Below are positions 1-8,687 of a stretch of 64,000 bases of DNA, one piece after another. Source of the stretch: Pseudomonadota bacterium (GTDB taxonomy: Bacteria > Pseudomonadota > Alphaproteobacteria > UBA8366); NCBI GenBank assembly GCA_036339585.1, contig JAYZAS010000007.1:62001-126000 (forward strand), given 5' to 3'. The notes beneath the pieces were generated by a model. The model ran no database searches. It saw only the letters and a list, made by a program, of their open reading frames with translations, and was not told the DNA's origin. Positions within the stretch are counted from its first letter, which is position 1. The number at the start of each line of letters is the position of its first letter. A program made the position numbers and the translations under genes.

Positions 1-195
1 ATTATACGTGAGTTCCAAAGTGGGGGATCGAACAGCCTCTGCCGATGCAATGTCATCTTTTGCAGCTAAATGCACATTTGTGTATCTACCTTTCTCGCTA
101 TCACGTCGCCTTATTTCCTTGAGTCCAAGTGTCTGAAAAAAAATCAGTGACTCCTCAAGGTTTGAAACCCTTATCATTGTGTGCAAATAGCGCAA
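1..195 (-). CDS. Glyoxalase/VOC-family protein, lactoylglutathione lyase-like (N-terminal part, runs off left edge)
   Basis: The first 65 residues are present, opening with Met-Arg-Tyr-Leu-His-Thr-Met-Ile-Arg-Val, the characteristic first beta strand and metal-binding His of glyoxalase I-like proteins, followed by LEESLIFF, a GLKEIRR stretch and an ELTYN motif that carries the family's metal-binding Glu. The reading frame is closed upstream by a stop, and the family N-terminus aligns only if the TTG at 193-195 is used; an ATG at 175-177 would cut off the first strand. Glyoxalase I isomerises the hemithioacetal of methylglyoxal and glutathione to S-lactoylglutathione in the cytosol. The gene continues beyond the window, so length and the second half of the active site cannot be checked. 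Other VOC enzymes are possible, but the N-terminal match to GloA-type sequences is good. Confidence 0.85.
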   Translation of the reverse strand, partial: MRYLHTMIRVSNLEESLIFFQTLGLKEIRRRDSEKGRYTNVHLAAKDDIASAEAVRSPTLELTYN

Positions 196-578
196 TTTTT
201 TCTCACTGGTGTTAAAGATATTATATTACTTAGGCTGTGAAAAAGTGACTATGGTACGCCGCCAATGCAGCAAAGAACGGTAAAGAATTTGATAGGTAAA
301 ATTTTTATATATTAGTATTTTCAGGCTAACAAATTGGGCATGGTGATACAAAGAACTCCTCACTGCTTTCCCCGCAGTAACCTGAGCCATGAATTTGCCT
401 GAATTAATCAGACATGACAAGTTGATTGATCTACGATCGTGGGGCAAATATGGTCGATTCAGCTTACATTAGACGCTGGAATGCATGATCGCAAACAACT
501 ATTATGGGGTGGCTGTGTGAAACCAAATAGGTACCCCTAAGCCAATCTTAGAATGAGGTCCATGGAAATGTTTTTCTC
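196..578. other. Intergenic region, no supported gene
   Basis: This 383-base spacer separates two divergently transcribed genes and presumably holds both promoters. A 73-codon open frame on the minus strand (226-447) has no recognisable motif, no convincing ribosome binding site and a composition unlike its neighbours. A small hairpin (ACTGC/GCAGT around a seven-base loop, near 360-380) is too short to call a terminator. Confidence 0.5.
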
Positions 579-1562
579 ATGAAAGTTTGCATTTTTGGAG
601 CTGGCGCTATAGGGAGCCACTTTGCCGCTCGTCTTTCGGCAATTGGTGTCGATGTTTCTTGCATTGCACGTGGCAAACAACTCGATGCAATACGTGATAA
701 CGGCATTACGTTGCACAGAGTTAATCAAGAAACGTTGCACGCAAAGGTAAATGCAAGCGATGACCCGGCTTCACTTGGATTGCAAGACCTTATTATTGTC
801 ACGGTCAAAAGTTATTCATTAAGTGATATTGTAGACCAAATGAAGGAACTTTTGGGCCCTGAGACACCGATTATTTATGCGCAAAACGGCATTCCGTGGT
901 GGTATTTTTATGGCCTTGATAAACCTTCAAAGGAGCGTAGGGTCGAGAGCTTAGATCCAGGAGGCCGCCTTTGGGACGAACTTGGTGTTCACCGTGCTAT
1001 TGGCGGCGTAGTATATTCTGCCAATACTTTAGAAAGCCCAGGTGTTGTAAGAAATACAAGCCCGGGCCGCAATTGGCTACAAATTGGTGAGCCAACAGGT
1101 TCAAAATCAGTTCGTCTAAAAAAAATTCATGATGTCTTTCATGAAGCCGATATGGGCCCGCTTTCTAACGACATTCGCTATACTGTGTGGGACAAGTTGA
1201 TGAGTAATATGGCCACTGGTTCTATTAGTTGTTTAACACATAGTACTACTGATGAATTACAGCAAAACGATGAAACGCATGCCCTTGCTATTGGAATAAT
1301 GAAGGAGGCAATGGCAATCGCGAATAGCCTAGGTACATCAATCGACATAGACCCAGTCGAACGTTTTAAGTTGACCAAGGGGGGATCGCATAAGGTTTCA
1401 ATGCTGCAGGATCTTGAACGGCTTCATCACATGGAAATAGACTCAATGGTTGGTGTCCCTCTCGAGCTAGCTCAGAAAGCTAATATTAAAGTGCCTATTT
1501 TGAGCGTGGTCGTGGCTCTTTTAAAGCACAGGGCACACCTTTTAGGGCTCTATAATACCTAG
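579..1562 (+). CDS. 2-dehydropantoate 2-reductase family protein
   Basis: The 327-residue product begins with a Rossmann dinucleotide-binding motif (GAGAIGSHFAARL, residues 7-19) and a short acidic/basic region after strand 2 (IARGKQ) as in NADPH-dependent ApbA/PanE proteins. The middle has the IIVTVKSY segment and the QNGIP motif that lies over the nicotinamide, and the C-terminal half is the helical ApbA_C domain, with conserved Lys in VWDKLMSN and the S-M-L-Q-D-L-E/GxPLELA region typical of the family. PanE reduces ketopantoate to pantoate in pantothenate synthesis. Many alphaproteobacteria have several paralogues that act on other 2-keto acids, and nothing nearby belongs to pantothenate synthesis, so the substrate is open. 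The gene ends nine bases before a convergent gene. Confidence 0.85.
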   Translation: MKVCIFGAGAIGSHFAARLSAIGVDVSCIARGKQLDAIRDNGITLHRVNQETLHAKVNASDDPASLGLQDLIIVTVKSYSLSDIVDQMKELLGPETPIIYAQNGIPWWYFYGLDKPSKERRVESLDPGGRLWDELGVHRAIGGVVYSANTLESPGVVRNTSPGRNWLQIGEPTGSKSVRLKKIHDVFHEADMGPLSNDIRYTVWDKLMSNMATGSISCLTHSTTDELQQNDETHALAIGIMKEAMAIANSLGTSIDIDPVERFKLTKGGSHKVSMLQDLERLHHMEIDSMVGVPLELAQKANIKVPILSVVVALLKHRAHLLGLYNT

Positions 1563-1571
1563 TGGATTCTA

Positions 1572-2324
1572 TCAGCACTCGTGATTGCCTTTCCTACACG
1601 GTACCCAGTTGGCTGCTCGTGATGAGGCCTCGTCAATCTGTTTTTGTGTCATGTGCGACTTCAACTGAGCATCCGTGGCCTGTGCCTCGATATTACCTCT
1701 AAAAGCAGATAGTGTATGCCATTTGTAGCTCTCAATGATGTCAAGCGTCACACCTCGGCCCTCAAAGTAAAGTTTTGCTAATCTTAACTGTGCCTCCGCA
1801 TGGCCAGTTTCTGCCAACGCTTTTATTATTTGAGCGGCCTTTCTATCGTCACCCAATCCCGTCCGATCATCTGCAACTAGGTCAGCGAGTTTTAAGCGAG
1901 CCTCGGCAACTTGAGGGGGGGGCATTTGCCACCATACTTTATCACGTTCTATTCCTGCCTTTTTACGTCCATGTAACACAGCCAAGGATAGCCATACGTA
2001 TGCGCGAATTAGGTCTTTATCAACGCCTTGCCCGTTATAGTAGAGCATTCCAAAAACATGTTGAGCAGGTGCGTAACCATTAATTGCCGCCATTTCGATA
2101 TAGCGAGCTCCAGAATTGGGATCGGACTCAGTCCCTTGCCCATTAATTTGCATTACTCCTACGTAATATTGTGCTTTTGTCATGCCATGGTTAGCGAGAT
2201 CGACCCACTGAGTAAACGCAGTTTTGTAATCACCCTTCTTGTAAGCAACAAGAGCCTCCATGGGGCCTGCGGATGCCGGCCCTAAGATGCCTAGGATCAG
2301 CATTAAGAACATAAAGTATCGCAT
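1572..2324 (-). CDS. Exported Sel1-repeat (TPR-like) protein
   Basis: The product is 250 residues. It starts with a classical signal peptide (hydrophobic FMFLMLILGILG core ending in PASAG, cleavage around residue 19), with no lipobox cysteine. It then shows Sel1-like repeats: KAQYYVGVMQINGQGTESD, PAQHVFGMLYYNGQGVDKD and EAQLRLAKLYFEGRGVTLD, each followed by the YIEMAAINGY/YVWLSLAVLHG/YKWHTLSAFRG helix. These solenoids are protein-protein scaffolds in the periplasm. The C-terminus contains two cysteines (CRKGNHEC) that could form a disulphide. Its partner cannot be told from context. It lies 30 bases downstream of the ABC-F gene and may be cotranscribed with it. Confidence 0.85.
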   Translation of the reverse strand: MRYFMFLMLILGILGPASAGPMEALVAYKKGDYKTAFTQWVDLANHGMTKAQYYVGVMQINGQGTESDPNSGARYIEMAAINGYAPAQHVFGMLYYNGQGVDKDLIRAYVWLSLAVLHGRKKAGIERDKVWWQMPPPQVAEARLKLADLVADDRTGLGDDRKAAQIIKALAETGHAEAQLRLAKLYFEGRGVTLDIIESYKWHTLSAFRGNIEAQATDAQLKSHMTQKQIDEASSRAANWVPCRKGNHEC

Positions 2325-2354
2325 TCCGCGCTCCTAGGTACTGTAATTTATAAG

Positions 2355-4232
2355 TTAACCATTTTTCTGTTGGTCCCAGTCCTCTTGCAACTTCGCCCAA
2401 GTTTTTTCAGCTTTCGCAAGATCTTTTTCGATTCGGCCAAGTTGTTTTTGCAATAGAATTGATCGATCTAAGCTATCATCATAAAGAGCAGGGTCAGCCA
2501 TGCTCATCTGAAGTTTCTTTTTTTCACTGTCTAAAGTTTCAACCATATTTTCTGCATGGGCCAGCGCTTTTTTAAGTGGTGCTAAATTAGCTCTCGTTGA
2601 GGCAGCTGCACGGCGTTGTTCTTTGCGGATATGACGTGAGCTATCTGGCCTATTAATAAAAACCTTACCACTTTGTCGGTTCAGTAACAGTTGACGGTAA
2701 TCTTGTACATCACCATTAAAATTCTTCACAGCGCCGCCTTGTACTATCCAGAAATGGTCTACCGTTAGCTCAATAACATGGGGGTCGTGGCTGACAATAA
2801 TTACAGCTCCCTCAAAGCAGTTTATTGCTTGGATTAGAGCTTGACGGTAATCCACATCAAGATGGTTAGTCGGCTCGTCAAGTAAGAGTATATGTGGTTT
2901 ATTGCAGCTCATGAGGGCGAAAAGAAGGCGCGCTTTTTCTCCACCAGACAGAGCTAAAACTTGTGTTTCTGCGCGGTCTTGATCAAAGCCAAATCTTCCA
3001 AGATGGCTTCGCAATTGAGTATCGGTATCTCTGGGCCTGTTACGGGCAATTTCAGATATGGGTGTTCCCTTAATATTGAGTTCATCAGTTTGATGTTGCG
3101 CAAAGTATCCAATGCGAAGTTTACTAGATATTGTTTTTTTTCCGGTAATGGGTTTGAGGTGTCCGGCTAGCAGTTTGATTAGTGTAGACTTGCCATTTCC
3201 ATTGGCACCTAAAATCGCGATTCTGTCATCGCTATCCAGTCGAACGTTGATATCACGCAAGACAGGCTCAGTGGTATAGCCAACATCTACTTTTTCCAAG
3301 GTTAATAAGGGAGGCGAAAGAGGGGATGGTGTTGGGAATATAAATTTTCGGTTCTGATCAGTTTGTAGATCGGCAATGGGTTGCAATCGCTTTAATTTTT
3401 TCAATCGAGATTGTGCCTGTTTTGCCTTGCTTGCCTTGTAACGGAAACGATCGATGAAGTTTTGAATATGGGCGCGCTCTTTTTCCTGTTTTTTGCGTTG
3501 TTGAATATTCTGCTCCAAGCGCATGCGGCGTGCATTTTCAAATTTGTCATAGCCACCTGAATAAAGGGTCAATTTACGCTTTTCAAGGTGGAGAATTTCT
3601 TGAACCACCAGATTTAATAAATGACGATCATGGCTCACAACTATGAATGTCCCGCGGTATTGCTTCAAAAAATCCTCTAACCATAACGTAGCCTCAAGAT
3701 CCAAGTGGTTGGTTGGTTCGTCCAAGAGCAGCAAGTCAGGTTTAACAAAGAGAAGAGAAGCGAGAGCAACGCGCATGCGCCAACCACCAGAAAATTCGTG
3801 GCATGGGCGATGTTGGGCAGCATCATCAAAGCCAAGCCCTGCTAGAATCCTTGCTGCCCTCGCCTCTGCACTATGGGCCTCTAGATCCCACAGTCGATCA
3901 TGGACTTGAGCCAGACGTTCAGGATTACTTATATCTTCAGCATCTTTTTTTAGCTTAGTTAGTTCTCTGTTTGCTGCGAGCACAGTATCTAGTAACGAAA
4001 GGCAACCTTCTGGTGCGTTTTGGGTTGTCATACCTAATTCCCATTTTTGTGGGAAAACAATGTCACCTCCAGATGGGCTTAATTGACGCATGATTAGCTT
4101 TAGCAACGTTGTTTTGCCGGTGCCATTTTGGCCAACAAGACCAACTTTATGACCAGCAGGTATGCTCACATTAACTTCGTCAAGCAATACTCTGTCGCCT
4201 ACACGATACGTTAGATTTTTTAAATTTAACAT
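2355..4232 (-). CDS. ABC-F family ATPase (ribosome-associated type, YheS/Uup-like)
   Basis: The 625-residue protein contains two ABC ATPase domains and no transmembrane segment. Domain 1 has Walker A GQNGTGKTT (about residue 36), signature FSGGWRMR and Walker B LLLLDEPTNHLD; domain 2 has Walker A GANGNGKST, signature LSGGEKAR and again LLLLDEPTNHLD. Between them lies the charged P-site-tRNA-interaction-type linker rich in Lys/Arg/Gln (RKKQEKERAHIQNFIDRFRYKASKAKQ region). The C-terminal 110 residues are strongly charged and probably a coiled coil. ABC-F proteins bind the ribosomal E site and modulate translation. Length and C-terminal extension fit the YheS/Uup branch better than EttA. A specific antibiotic-resistance role is not indicated. 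Confidence 0.93.
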   Translation of the reverse strand: MLNLKNLTYRVGDRVLLDEVNVSIPAGHKVGLVGQNGTGKTTLLKLIMRQLSPSGGDIVFPQKWELGMTTQNAPEGCLSLLDTVLAANRELTKLKKDAEDISNPERLAQVHDRLWDLEAHSAEARAARILAGLGFDDAAQHRPCHEFSGGWRMRVALASLLFVKPDLLLLDEPTNHLDLEATLWLEDFLKQYRGTFIVVSHDRHLLNLVVQEILHLEKRKLTLYSGGYDKFENARRMRLEQNIQQRKKQEKERAHIQNFIDRFRYKASKAKQAQSRLKKLKRLQPIADLQTDQNRKFIFPTPSPLSPPLLTLEKVDVGYTTEPVLRDINVRLDSDDRIAILGANGNGKSTLIKLLAGHLKPITGKKTISSKLRIGYFAQHQTDELNIKGTPISEIARNRPRDTDTQLRSHLGRFGFDQDRAETQVLALSGGEKARLLFALMSCNKPHILLLDEPTNHLDVDYRQALIQAINCFEGAVIIVSHDPHVIELTVDHFWIVQGGAVKNFNGDVQDYRQLLLNRQSGKVFINRPDSSRHIRKEQRRAAASTRANLAPLKKALAHAENMVETLDSEKKKLQMSMADPALYDDSLDRSILLQKQLGRIEKDLAKAEKTWAKLQEDWDQQKNG

Positions 4233-4740
4233 GAAGTGTTATTTATCACGGTGAAGAGTGAGCAGGAAAGAATGCATCTTGGCTTTATACTCAAAATCTG
4301 TCGTCTTTACTAAATTTCTGACAAAGTGAACGATAATATTTATGAGTTTGGGTTTGCGATTGAAAATGAGCGGGCTGACATTACTGCTCAAAGCAATCAA
4401 TCCTAAGCAAAATATAAGCGTGCAAGTTTTGACCAACAAAGTGTAGGCAGACTTTCGCGAATGTATACTGTCCAATTACAAGCAATGGCCAAAACCCTCT
4501 ACATTAAGCGCCAAAAAAGGTGTATGGAATTAAATGTAATGCTCTATCGCATTGAGCGAAGAATGTACGGTATTTGCGATGGATAAGTGGAGAATATCCC
4601 GGAAAAAAATACCAGAGCAACCCCGCTACATGAAAATGCATTCAGTGTATCGTGTGAATTTCATTAAGTATGGATTAGAGTTTTCGAGCGGTTACCTAAG
4701 CCAACGTATTATCGCAAGGTACAATAAATGATCGGTTTTT
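4233..4740. other. Intergenic region, no supported gene
   Basis: 508 bases without a gene I can support. A 78-codon minus-strand frame at 4239-4475 contains one hydrophobic stretch but no ribosome binding site and no recognisable family. The region is AT-rich and contains no convincing hairpin terminator. The promoter of the ABC-F gene must lie in its left end. Confidence 0.45.
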
Positions 4741-5166
4741 TTAGGAGTCCGGGGCCAATGCTTTTATCCAACGATCTTCAGCAATGAATTGAGGAAACTC
4801 ATCCCAATAACCATGGAAGTGTTCTACTCGTCCTTTTACAAAACGACCGTTCTTGATTTGCACTAAGATGTGGCGCAATTGATATGTTTCATCGTAACGA
4901 TTGCAAATATACCAGACGCCGATTCCCTCAAAATTAAAATTCACATCTATGTCAAGCGAAGCATGTTTGTCACTGCATTCATACGTTATAAAATCGATGG
5001 GCCCCTCGTTTGGCATGCGAGCATCATATATTGCAAAAATACAATTATCCGCGCTTGCGGTTAAGTGCTTAATTTCATCTGCAAGCAATATTTCCAGTGA
5101 ACACTTTGTTTCCAAACTTTTTATCGATGGATTTTGTTCAGAGACTATTTGATGATTTGCGAGCAT
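4741..5166 (-). CDS. Hypothetical protein, unrecognised
   Basis: A 141-residue open frame with ordinary amino-acid composition (FEGIGVWYICNRYDE, RHILVQIKNGRFVKGRVEHFHGYWDEFP). It has no signal peptide, membrane segment or motif that I recognise. The mixed hydrophobic/aromatic pattern in the second half looks like a small beta-rich fold. There is no clear ribosome binding site before the ATG, and the flanks on both sides are non-coding and AT-rich, so this could be a lone accessory gene or a fortuitous frame. Confidence 0.45.
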   Translation of the reverse strand: MLANHQIVSEQNPSIKSLETKCSLEILLADEIKHLTASADNCIFAIYDARMPNEGPIDFITYECSDKHASLDIDVNFNFEGIGVWYICNRYDETYQLRHILVQIKNGRFVKGRVEHFHGYWDEFPQFIAEDRWIKALAPDS

Positions 5167-5520
5167 ATAAAAACACCAATTTAGTAATGAACCTGATATT
5201 ACATGAATATTGGTTGTAATTCAATAAAAATTTGTACAAAATTCAAACAAAATCAAATAAAAAAAGGTAATTTACATATCTATTATTTCAATAAATATAA
5301 AATAAGAAGTTTTTTACATTTATTATATGTTCCATCCGGGTATTGTTTTGCATGTCATATGAAAGATTATGGGTCATGGATATATAAAATCACCCATTTA
5401 GACTGTGATGCTAGTTCCTCGGCTATTGGTGAATATTTAATCCCAACAACCTGCTCTCTCTCCATTATTTCTGTTATTGCTGAGGAGCAGATATATCTCT
5501 ACTTCAGGTGTCGAACTATG
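5167..5520. other. AT-rich intergenic region, no supported gene
   Basis: 354 bases, markedly richer in A+T than the rest of the window from about 5200 to 5340. A plus-strand open frame of 111 codons (5203-5538) runs through it but is dominated by Asn/Lys/Ile/Tyr as expected of random AT-rich DNA, and it overlaps the 3' end of the neighbouring pseudogene on the other strand. I see no terminator, repeat or RNA motif. Confidence 0.45.
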
Positions 5521-6236
5521 CTAGGGCATTCTCGCTAAATAGACTGTTTGGGTCTCAGTGGTGCCGATCAGCGAATTTTCAAAAGTTATTGGTATGGCAT
5601 CAGCTTTACCAACTGCTAATGCAAGCCGATTGGTAAAGGTTACATCAGGAGCATCATTGGACCAGAGCCCAAATACGCCGCCTGACAGGGGATGTTGGTT
5701 GATCGCTGTGAGGCCATTTTTCTGATAAAAAAAATAGTTAGCCGGGGCTAACCATTGTTTAGGTGAGTGATCGATGTCAACTAATATAGCGTGAAAACGC
5801 CGGCATGCATTATTAGGATCAAATCCGGTCTTTGATAGAATAAGTTCGAAAAAACTCCCGCCACAAAGCGACATCTTTGATCTAATGTTATGTGATTATT
5901 ACTCGGAATAATGTGAGCACGGTGCCAATCGATGACTGCAGGTTGTTTCTCTATTACAAGAAGGTCATGTATCTTTTAATTTTTTAGAACGGTAGCTACT
6001 GTAAAACCGAGGCCTAACCCTCCAATAACAACATTGAGACTATCTGATTTAAGTTTTTGTCGACTGAGATCCGCAAGCGCTTCTTCTGATTTATGAAAAA
6101 GACTAGTCATTAAAAAGTCATCACCGAGTTTAACTTCATAAACATCAGAATTAAGGCGTAATTCATGTCTGCGTTGCAAGATTAAATCGCCCAATAGACT
6201 TTTGCTATGACCTAATTCCTCAAAAAGCATAGCCAT
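5521..6236 (-). pseudogene. Broken spermidine-synthase-like (class I SAM-dependent methyltransferase fold) gene
   Basis: Two adjacent frames are halves of one protein. The first half (from ATG at 6236, preceded by GGAGAGA) reads MAMLFEELGHSKS..GDLILQRRHEL..DVYEVKLGDDFLMTS and reaches the SAM-binding loop IGGLGLGFT before a TAA at 5976-5978. Beyond that stop the same frame continues sensibly (KIHDLLVIEKQPAVIDWHR), then slips by one base at the A-run 5849-5854, after which the next frame gives FFELILSKTGFDPN..FHAILVDIDHSP..GGVFGLWSND..TVYLARMP, the C-terminal half of the same family. A nonsense codon plus a frameshift make the gene non-functional unless both are sequence errors. A longer TTG start at 6293 would overlap the stop of the upstream MFS gene by three bases (TTGA). 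The family is related to spermidine synthase, but a true polyamine role is unproven. Confidence 0.8.
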
Positions 6237-6289
6237 CATTCTCTCCGAAATACATTCAAATGAAGATTTCACATTACAGAATGCGACTT

Positions 6290-7498
6290 TCAAGCTTTAT
6301 TTAAACGGGCTAGTGGCCTTTCATCTATTGGTAAATGAATAATCGCACTTGCGGCAGCCAAAGCAACAGCAGTCCACCATACAATCGCATAGCTACCAGT
6401 GCTGTCAAAAATATAGCCGCCAAGCCATATCCCCACAAATGCACCTAACTGATGGCTCAGGAAAACAATCCCGTAGAGCATCCCCATGTATCGTAGTCCA
6501 AAAATCTGGCTTACTAGGCCAGATGTGGGCGGAACCGTGCTTAACCAGAGAAGACCAATAAAACAGGAGAAAACGATTACAGTTAAAGGAGTGACAGGGA
6601 ATAGAAGAAAACAACACATGACCAAAGCCCGGCCACTGTAGATTGCAGATAATAAATATTTTTTTGAGTAGCGTCCGCCCAGCCAACCCGATGTTGCAGC
6701 TCCAATCATATTACAAAATGCTATCAGCATTAATGCCGTAGCACCAAGACCTGGCGCTGCGCAACGGTCATGGACAAAAGCTGGCAAATGAATAGCAACG
6801 AAAGCTACATGGAAACCACACACAAAAAATCCGGATGTAAGAAAACGATAGCTTCTATGATAGAAAGCTTCCCGAAGTGCCTCGCGTATATTAATATTAT
6901 TATCTTTGGCAGTATCCTTGGTAATTGCAGATGATGTGGTCAATGCTATCGGCACAATCAGCATTGCTATTATAGACAGCATGAGCAAGCTAGTAGGCCA
7001 ATCAAGTTCGCTAATGGCTAGTCTACTTGCTGGGACCAATAGGAGCTGTCCCCCCGTGCCACATGTTGTGATGATACCTATCCAGAGGCTGCGTTTTTGT
7101 TCGGGGGCCACTTTGCTCACAGTTGCAAGTACTAAGGGCATCCCACATGCGCCAAGCCCGATACCCATCATAACGCCGGCGCTCACAAACATAAGGAAAG
7201 GGGTTGATGCAAGGCTCATGAGTAGCAGCCCCAATGAGAATAACAACCCTCCAACTGCTAAAGTTTTTGGCGGACCCCAACGGTCTGCTATTGCACCAAA
7301 AAATGGGGCGGCAAAACCGATGAGAAGATTTTGTGTTGCGAGAGCAAGCGAGAGAATCTCTCGCCCCCATCCCAATCCATCAGAGATAGGGCGCAAAAAA
7401 AGGCCCATGCTTTGGCGAATACCGAAGGCAGCAAAAATTATGCATGCAGCTGCAACCAGTACGAAAATGGGTCGGCGCACAAACTTTGAGTTGAACAC
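6290..7498 (-). CDS. MFS transporter, monocarboxylate/oxalate-formate-antiporter-like
   Basis: The 402-residue protein has about twelve hydrophobic segments and the MFS loop 2-3 signature (GAIADRWGPPKTLAVGG, around residue 68). The opening, with FAAFGIRQSMGLFLRPISDGLGWGRE in TM1, and the proline/glycine-rich TM5 (GTGGQLLLVPASR) resemble the monocarboxylate-type group of bacterial MFS permeases. It sits in the inner membrane and probably moves a small organic anion; the substrate cannot be read from sequence. Its stop codon overlaps the possible TTG start of the broken methyltransferase-like gene downstream. Confidence 0.85.
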   Translation of the reverse strand: MFNSKFVRRPIFVLVAAACIIFAAFGIRQSMGLFLRPISDGLGWGREILSLALATQNLLIGFAAPFFGAIADRWGPPKTLAVGGLLFSLGLLLMSLASTPFLMFVSAGVMMGIGLGACGMPLVLATVSKVAPEQKRSLWIGIITTCGTGGQLLLVPASRLAISELDWPTSLLMLSIIAMLIVPIALTTSSAITKDTAKDNNINIREALREAFYHRSYRFLTSGFFVCGFHVAFVAIHLPAFVHDRCAAPGLGATALMLIAFCNMIGAATSGWLGGRYSKKYLLSAIYSGRALVMCCFLLFPVTPLTVIVFSCFIGLLWLSTVPPTSGLVSQIFGLRYMGMLYGIVFLSHQLGAFVGIWLGGYIFDSTGSYAIVWWTAVALAAASAIIHLPIDERPLARLNKA

Positions 7499-7626
7499 TT
7501 GAGGTTCCTTCTCCTAGAACTCTCTCTGACGAGTACACCTGTCGGTTTTTACTGGCAAGTCGTTACATTTCGATGTTGGAAGGTAAGTAATGTACTAATA
7601 GATGGCTAGGCTGCTAGGATATGGGT

Positions 7627-8394
7627 ATGACAAGAATACTTCACTGGACAGACATGCATATGCGCCTCCAATTACCTGGTACGGCAAAAGATCCGTCTCG
7701 GCTTTCGCGAAAAGTTCCGGCTCTTTTAGAGCGTCTGAAGGACAGGATTTTAACTCACGCGCCCGATGTTTTGGTGCTGTCTGGTGATTTGCTCGATGTC
7801 CCGGCATCAGTAATTAATGGCAAAACACCAGATGAACGGTCTCTTAGTGACTGGCTCAACGATGTGAGATCGGACCTGATTTTTATAAAAGAATGGTTGT
7901 TGGCAGTTGGGATACCATTCGTTGTGGTGCCTGGAAATAATGATGATGAAAAATCTTTTGCAGAAGTTTTTAACGGTTACGGGTCTCCTAACGATATTGC
8001 TGGATTACGTTTCTATTGTTTTTGGGACAGGTTATCTACTGAACAGCAACCAACTCGTGATAAATTCAATGCAGCTCTTTTCCATGAAGCAATTTCAGGT
8101 GACGAGCATGAGTGTGCACAAGTGCATGTGCAGCATTACATGATACATCCGCCGGTTTTTGCAAAGAACAAGCACTATCAGTATACGACTGCTGTTGATT
8201 TAAAAAAATCAATAGATCAATCGGGTAGGGTGCTTGCCGTTCTATCGGGCCACTATCATCCTGGGACACTGGTCGAGGGAAAAGTTCTACATTCTGGCGC
8301 CCCCGCATTTTGCGAGAAGCCTTTTTCATACCGTGTGTATGATCTGGACAAACAATTGCCTGCCAGGGTTGAAACCTGCATCTTAGACAACTGA
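7627..8394 (+). CDS. Calcineurin-like metallophosphoesterase
   Basis: The product is about 255 residues. Metal-binding motifs appear in the usual order: D-x-H in HWTDMHMR near the N-terminus, GDLLD (about residue 55), GNNDD in place of the common GNHD/E (about residue 97) and GHYHPG near residue 212. The GNH to GNN change affects the residue that normally acts as acid/base in many members, so the activity may be altered. I chose the second ATG of ATG-GGT-ATG because the AGGA at 7616-7619 is then seven bases upstream; from the first ATG it would be only one base. It is the first gene of a tight three-gene operon with the GIY-YIG and GNAT genes. Substrates of such enzymes range from nucleotides to UDP-sugars. 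Confidence 0.82.
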   Translation: MTRILHWTDMHMRLQLPGTAKDPSRLSRKVPALLERLKDRILTHAPDVLVLSGDLLDVPASVINGKTPDERSLSDWLNDVRSDLIFIKEWLLAVGIPFVVVPGNNDDEKSFAEVFNGYGSPNDIAGLRFYCFWDRLSTEQQPTRDKFNAALFHEAISGDEHECAQVHVQHYMIHPPVFAKNKHYQYTTAVDLKKSIDQSGRVLAVLSGHYHPGTLVEGKVLHSGAPAFCEKPFSYRVYDLDKQLPARVETCILDN

Positions 8395-8405
8395 GGTCAA
8401 AATAA

Positions 8406-8684
8406 TTGAGCTGCTATGTCTATGTTATTGGAACTTTAGAGCGCCGCGCTCAAAGTACAAAAAGGGTATGCCGTACTTATGTCGGATGGACAAATGATAT
8501 TGATGCACGTCTGGCTGCCCACAATGCAGGAGTTGGTGCGCGTGCGACTCGCGGTCGTAAATGGAAGTTACTCTACGCTGAGAGTTACCAAAGTAAGAGC
8601 GAAGCAATGAGCCGAGAATGGCATTTGAAACGTAACCGCAAACTTCGCCGAGACATCGCTAGTGTGATGACACAGGGAGAGTAA
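8406..8684 (+). CDS. GIY-YIG domain protein (YhbQ/UPF0213-like)
   Basis: The 92-residue single-domain product has the two halves of the GIY-YIG motif, YVYVIG (residues 4-9) and TYVGW (about 24-28), then NDIDARLAAHNAG with the catalytic-region Arg and a GRKWKLLYAE.. strand and a SREWHLKRN..R basic helix, as in stand-alone GIY-YIG proteins. The start is TTG at 8406, preceded by GAGGT eight bases upstream that overlaps the stop of the metallophosphoesterase gene. These proteins are putative structure-specific DNA endonucleases; the cellular role of the small stand-alone type is poorly known. Confidence 0.85.
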   Translation: MSCYVYVIGTLERRAQSTKRVCRTYVGWTNDIDARLAAHNAGVGARATRGRKWKLLYAESYQSKSEAMSREWHLKRNRKLRRDIASVMTQGE

Positions 8685-8687
8685 TAT

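Noticed and set aside
226-447. 73-codon minus-strand frame in the first intergenic region
   Set aside because: No motif, no ribosome binding site and no sensible neighbour.
4239-4475. 78-codon minus-strand frame
   Set aside because: No ribosome binding site, no family resemblance, and composition of AT-rich non-coding DNA.
5203-5538. 111-codon plus-strand frame
   Set aside because: Asn/Lys/Ile/Tyr-rich sequence expected by chance in AT-rich DNA, and it overlaps the opposite-strand pseudogene.
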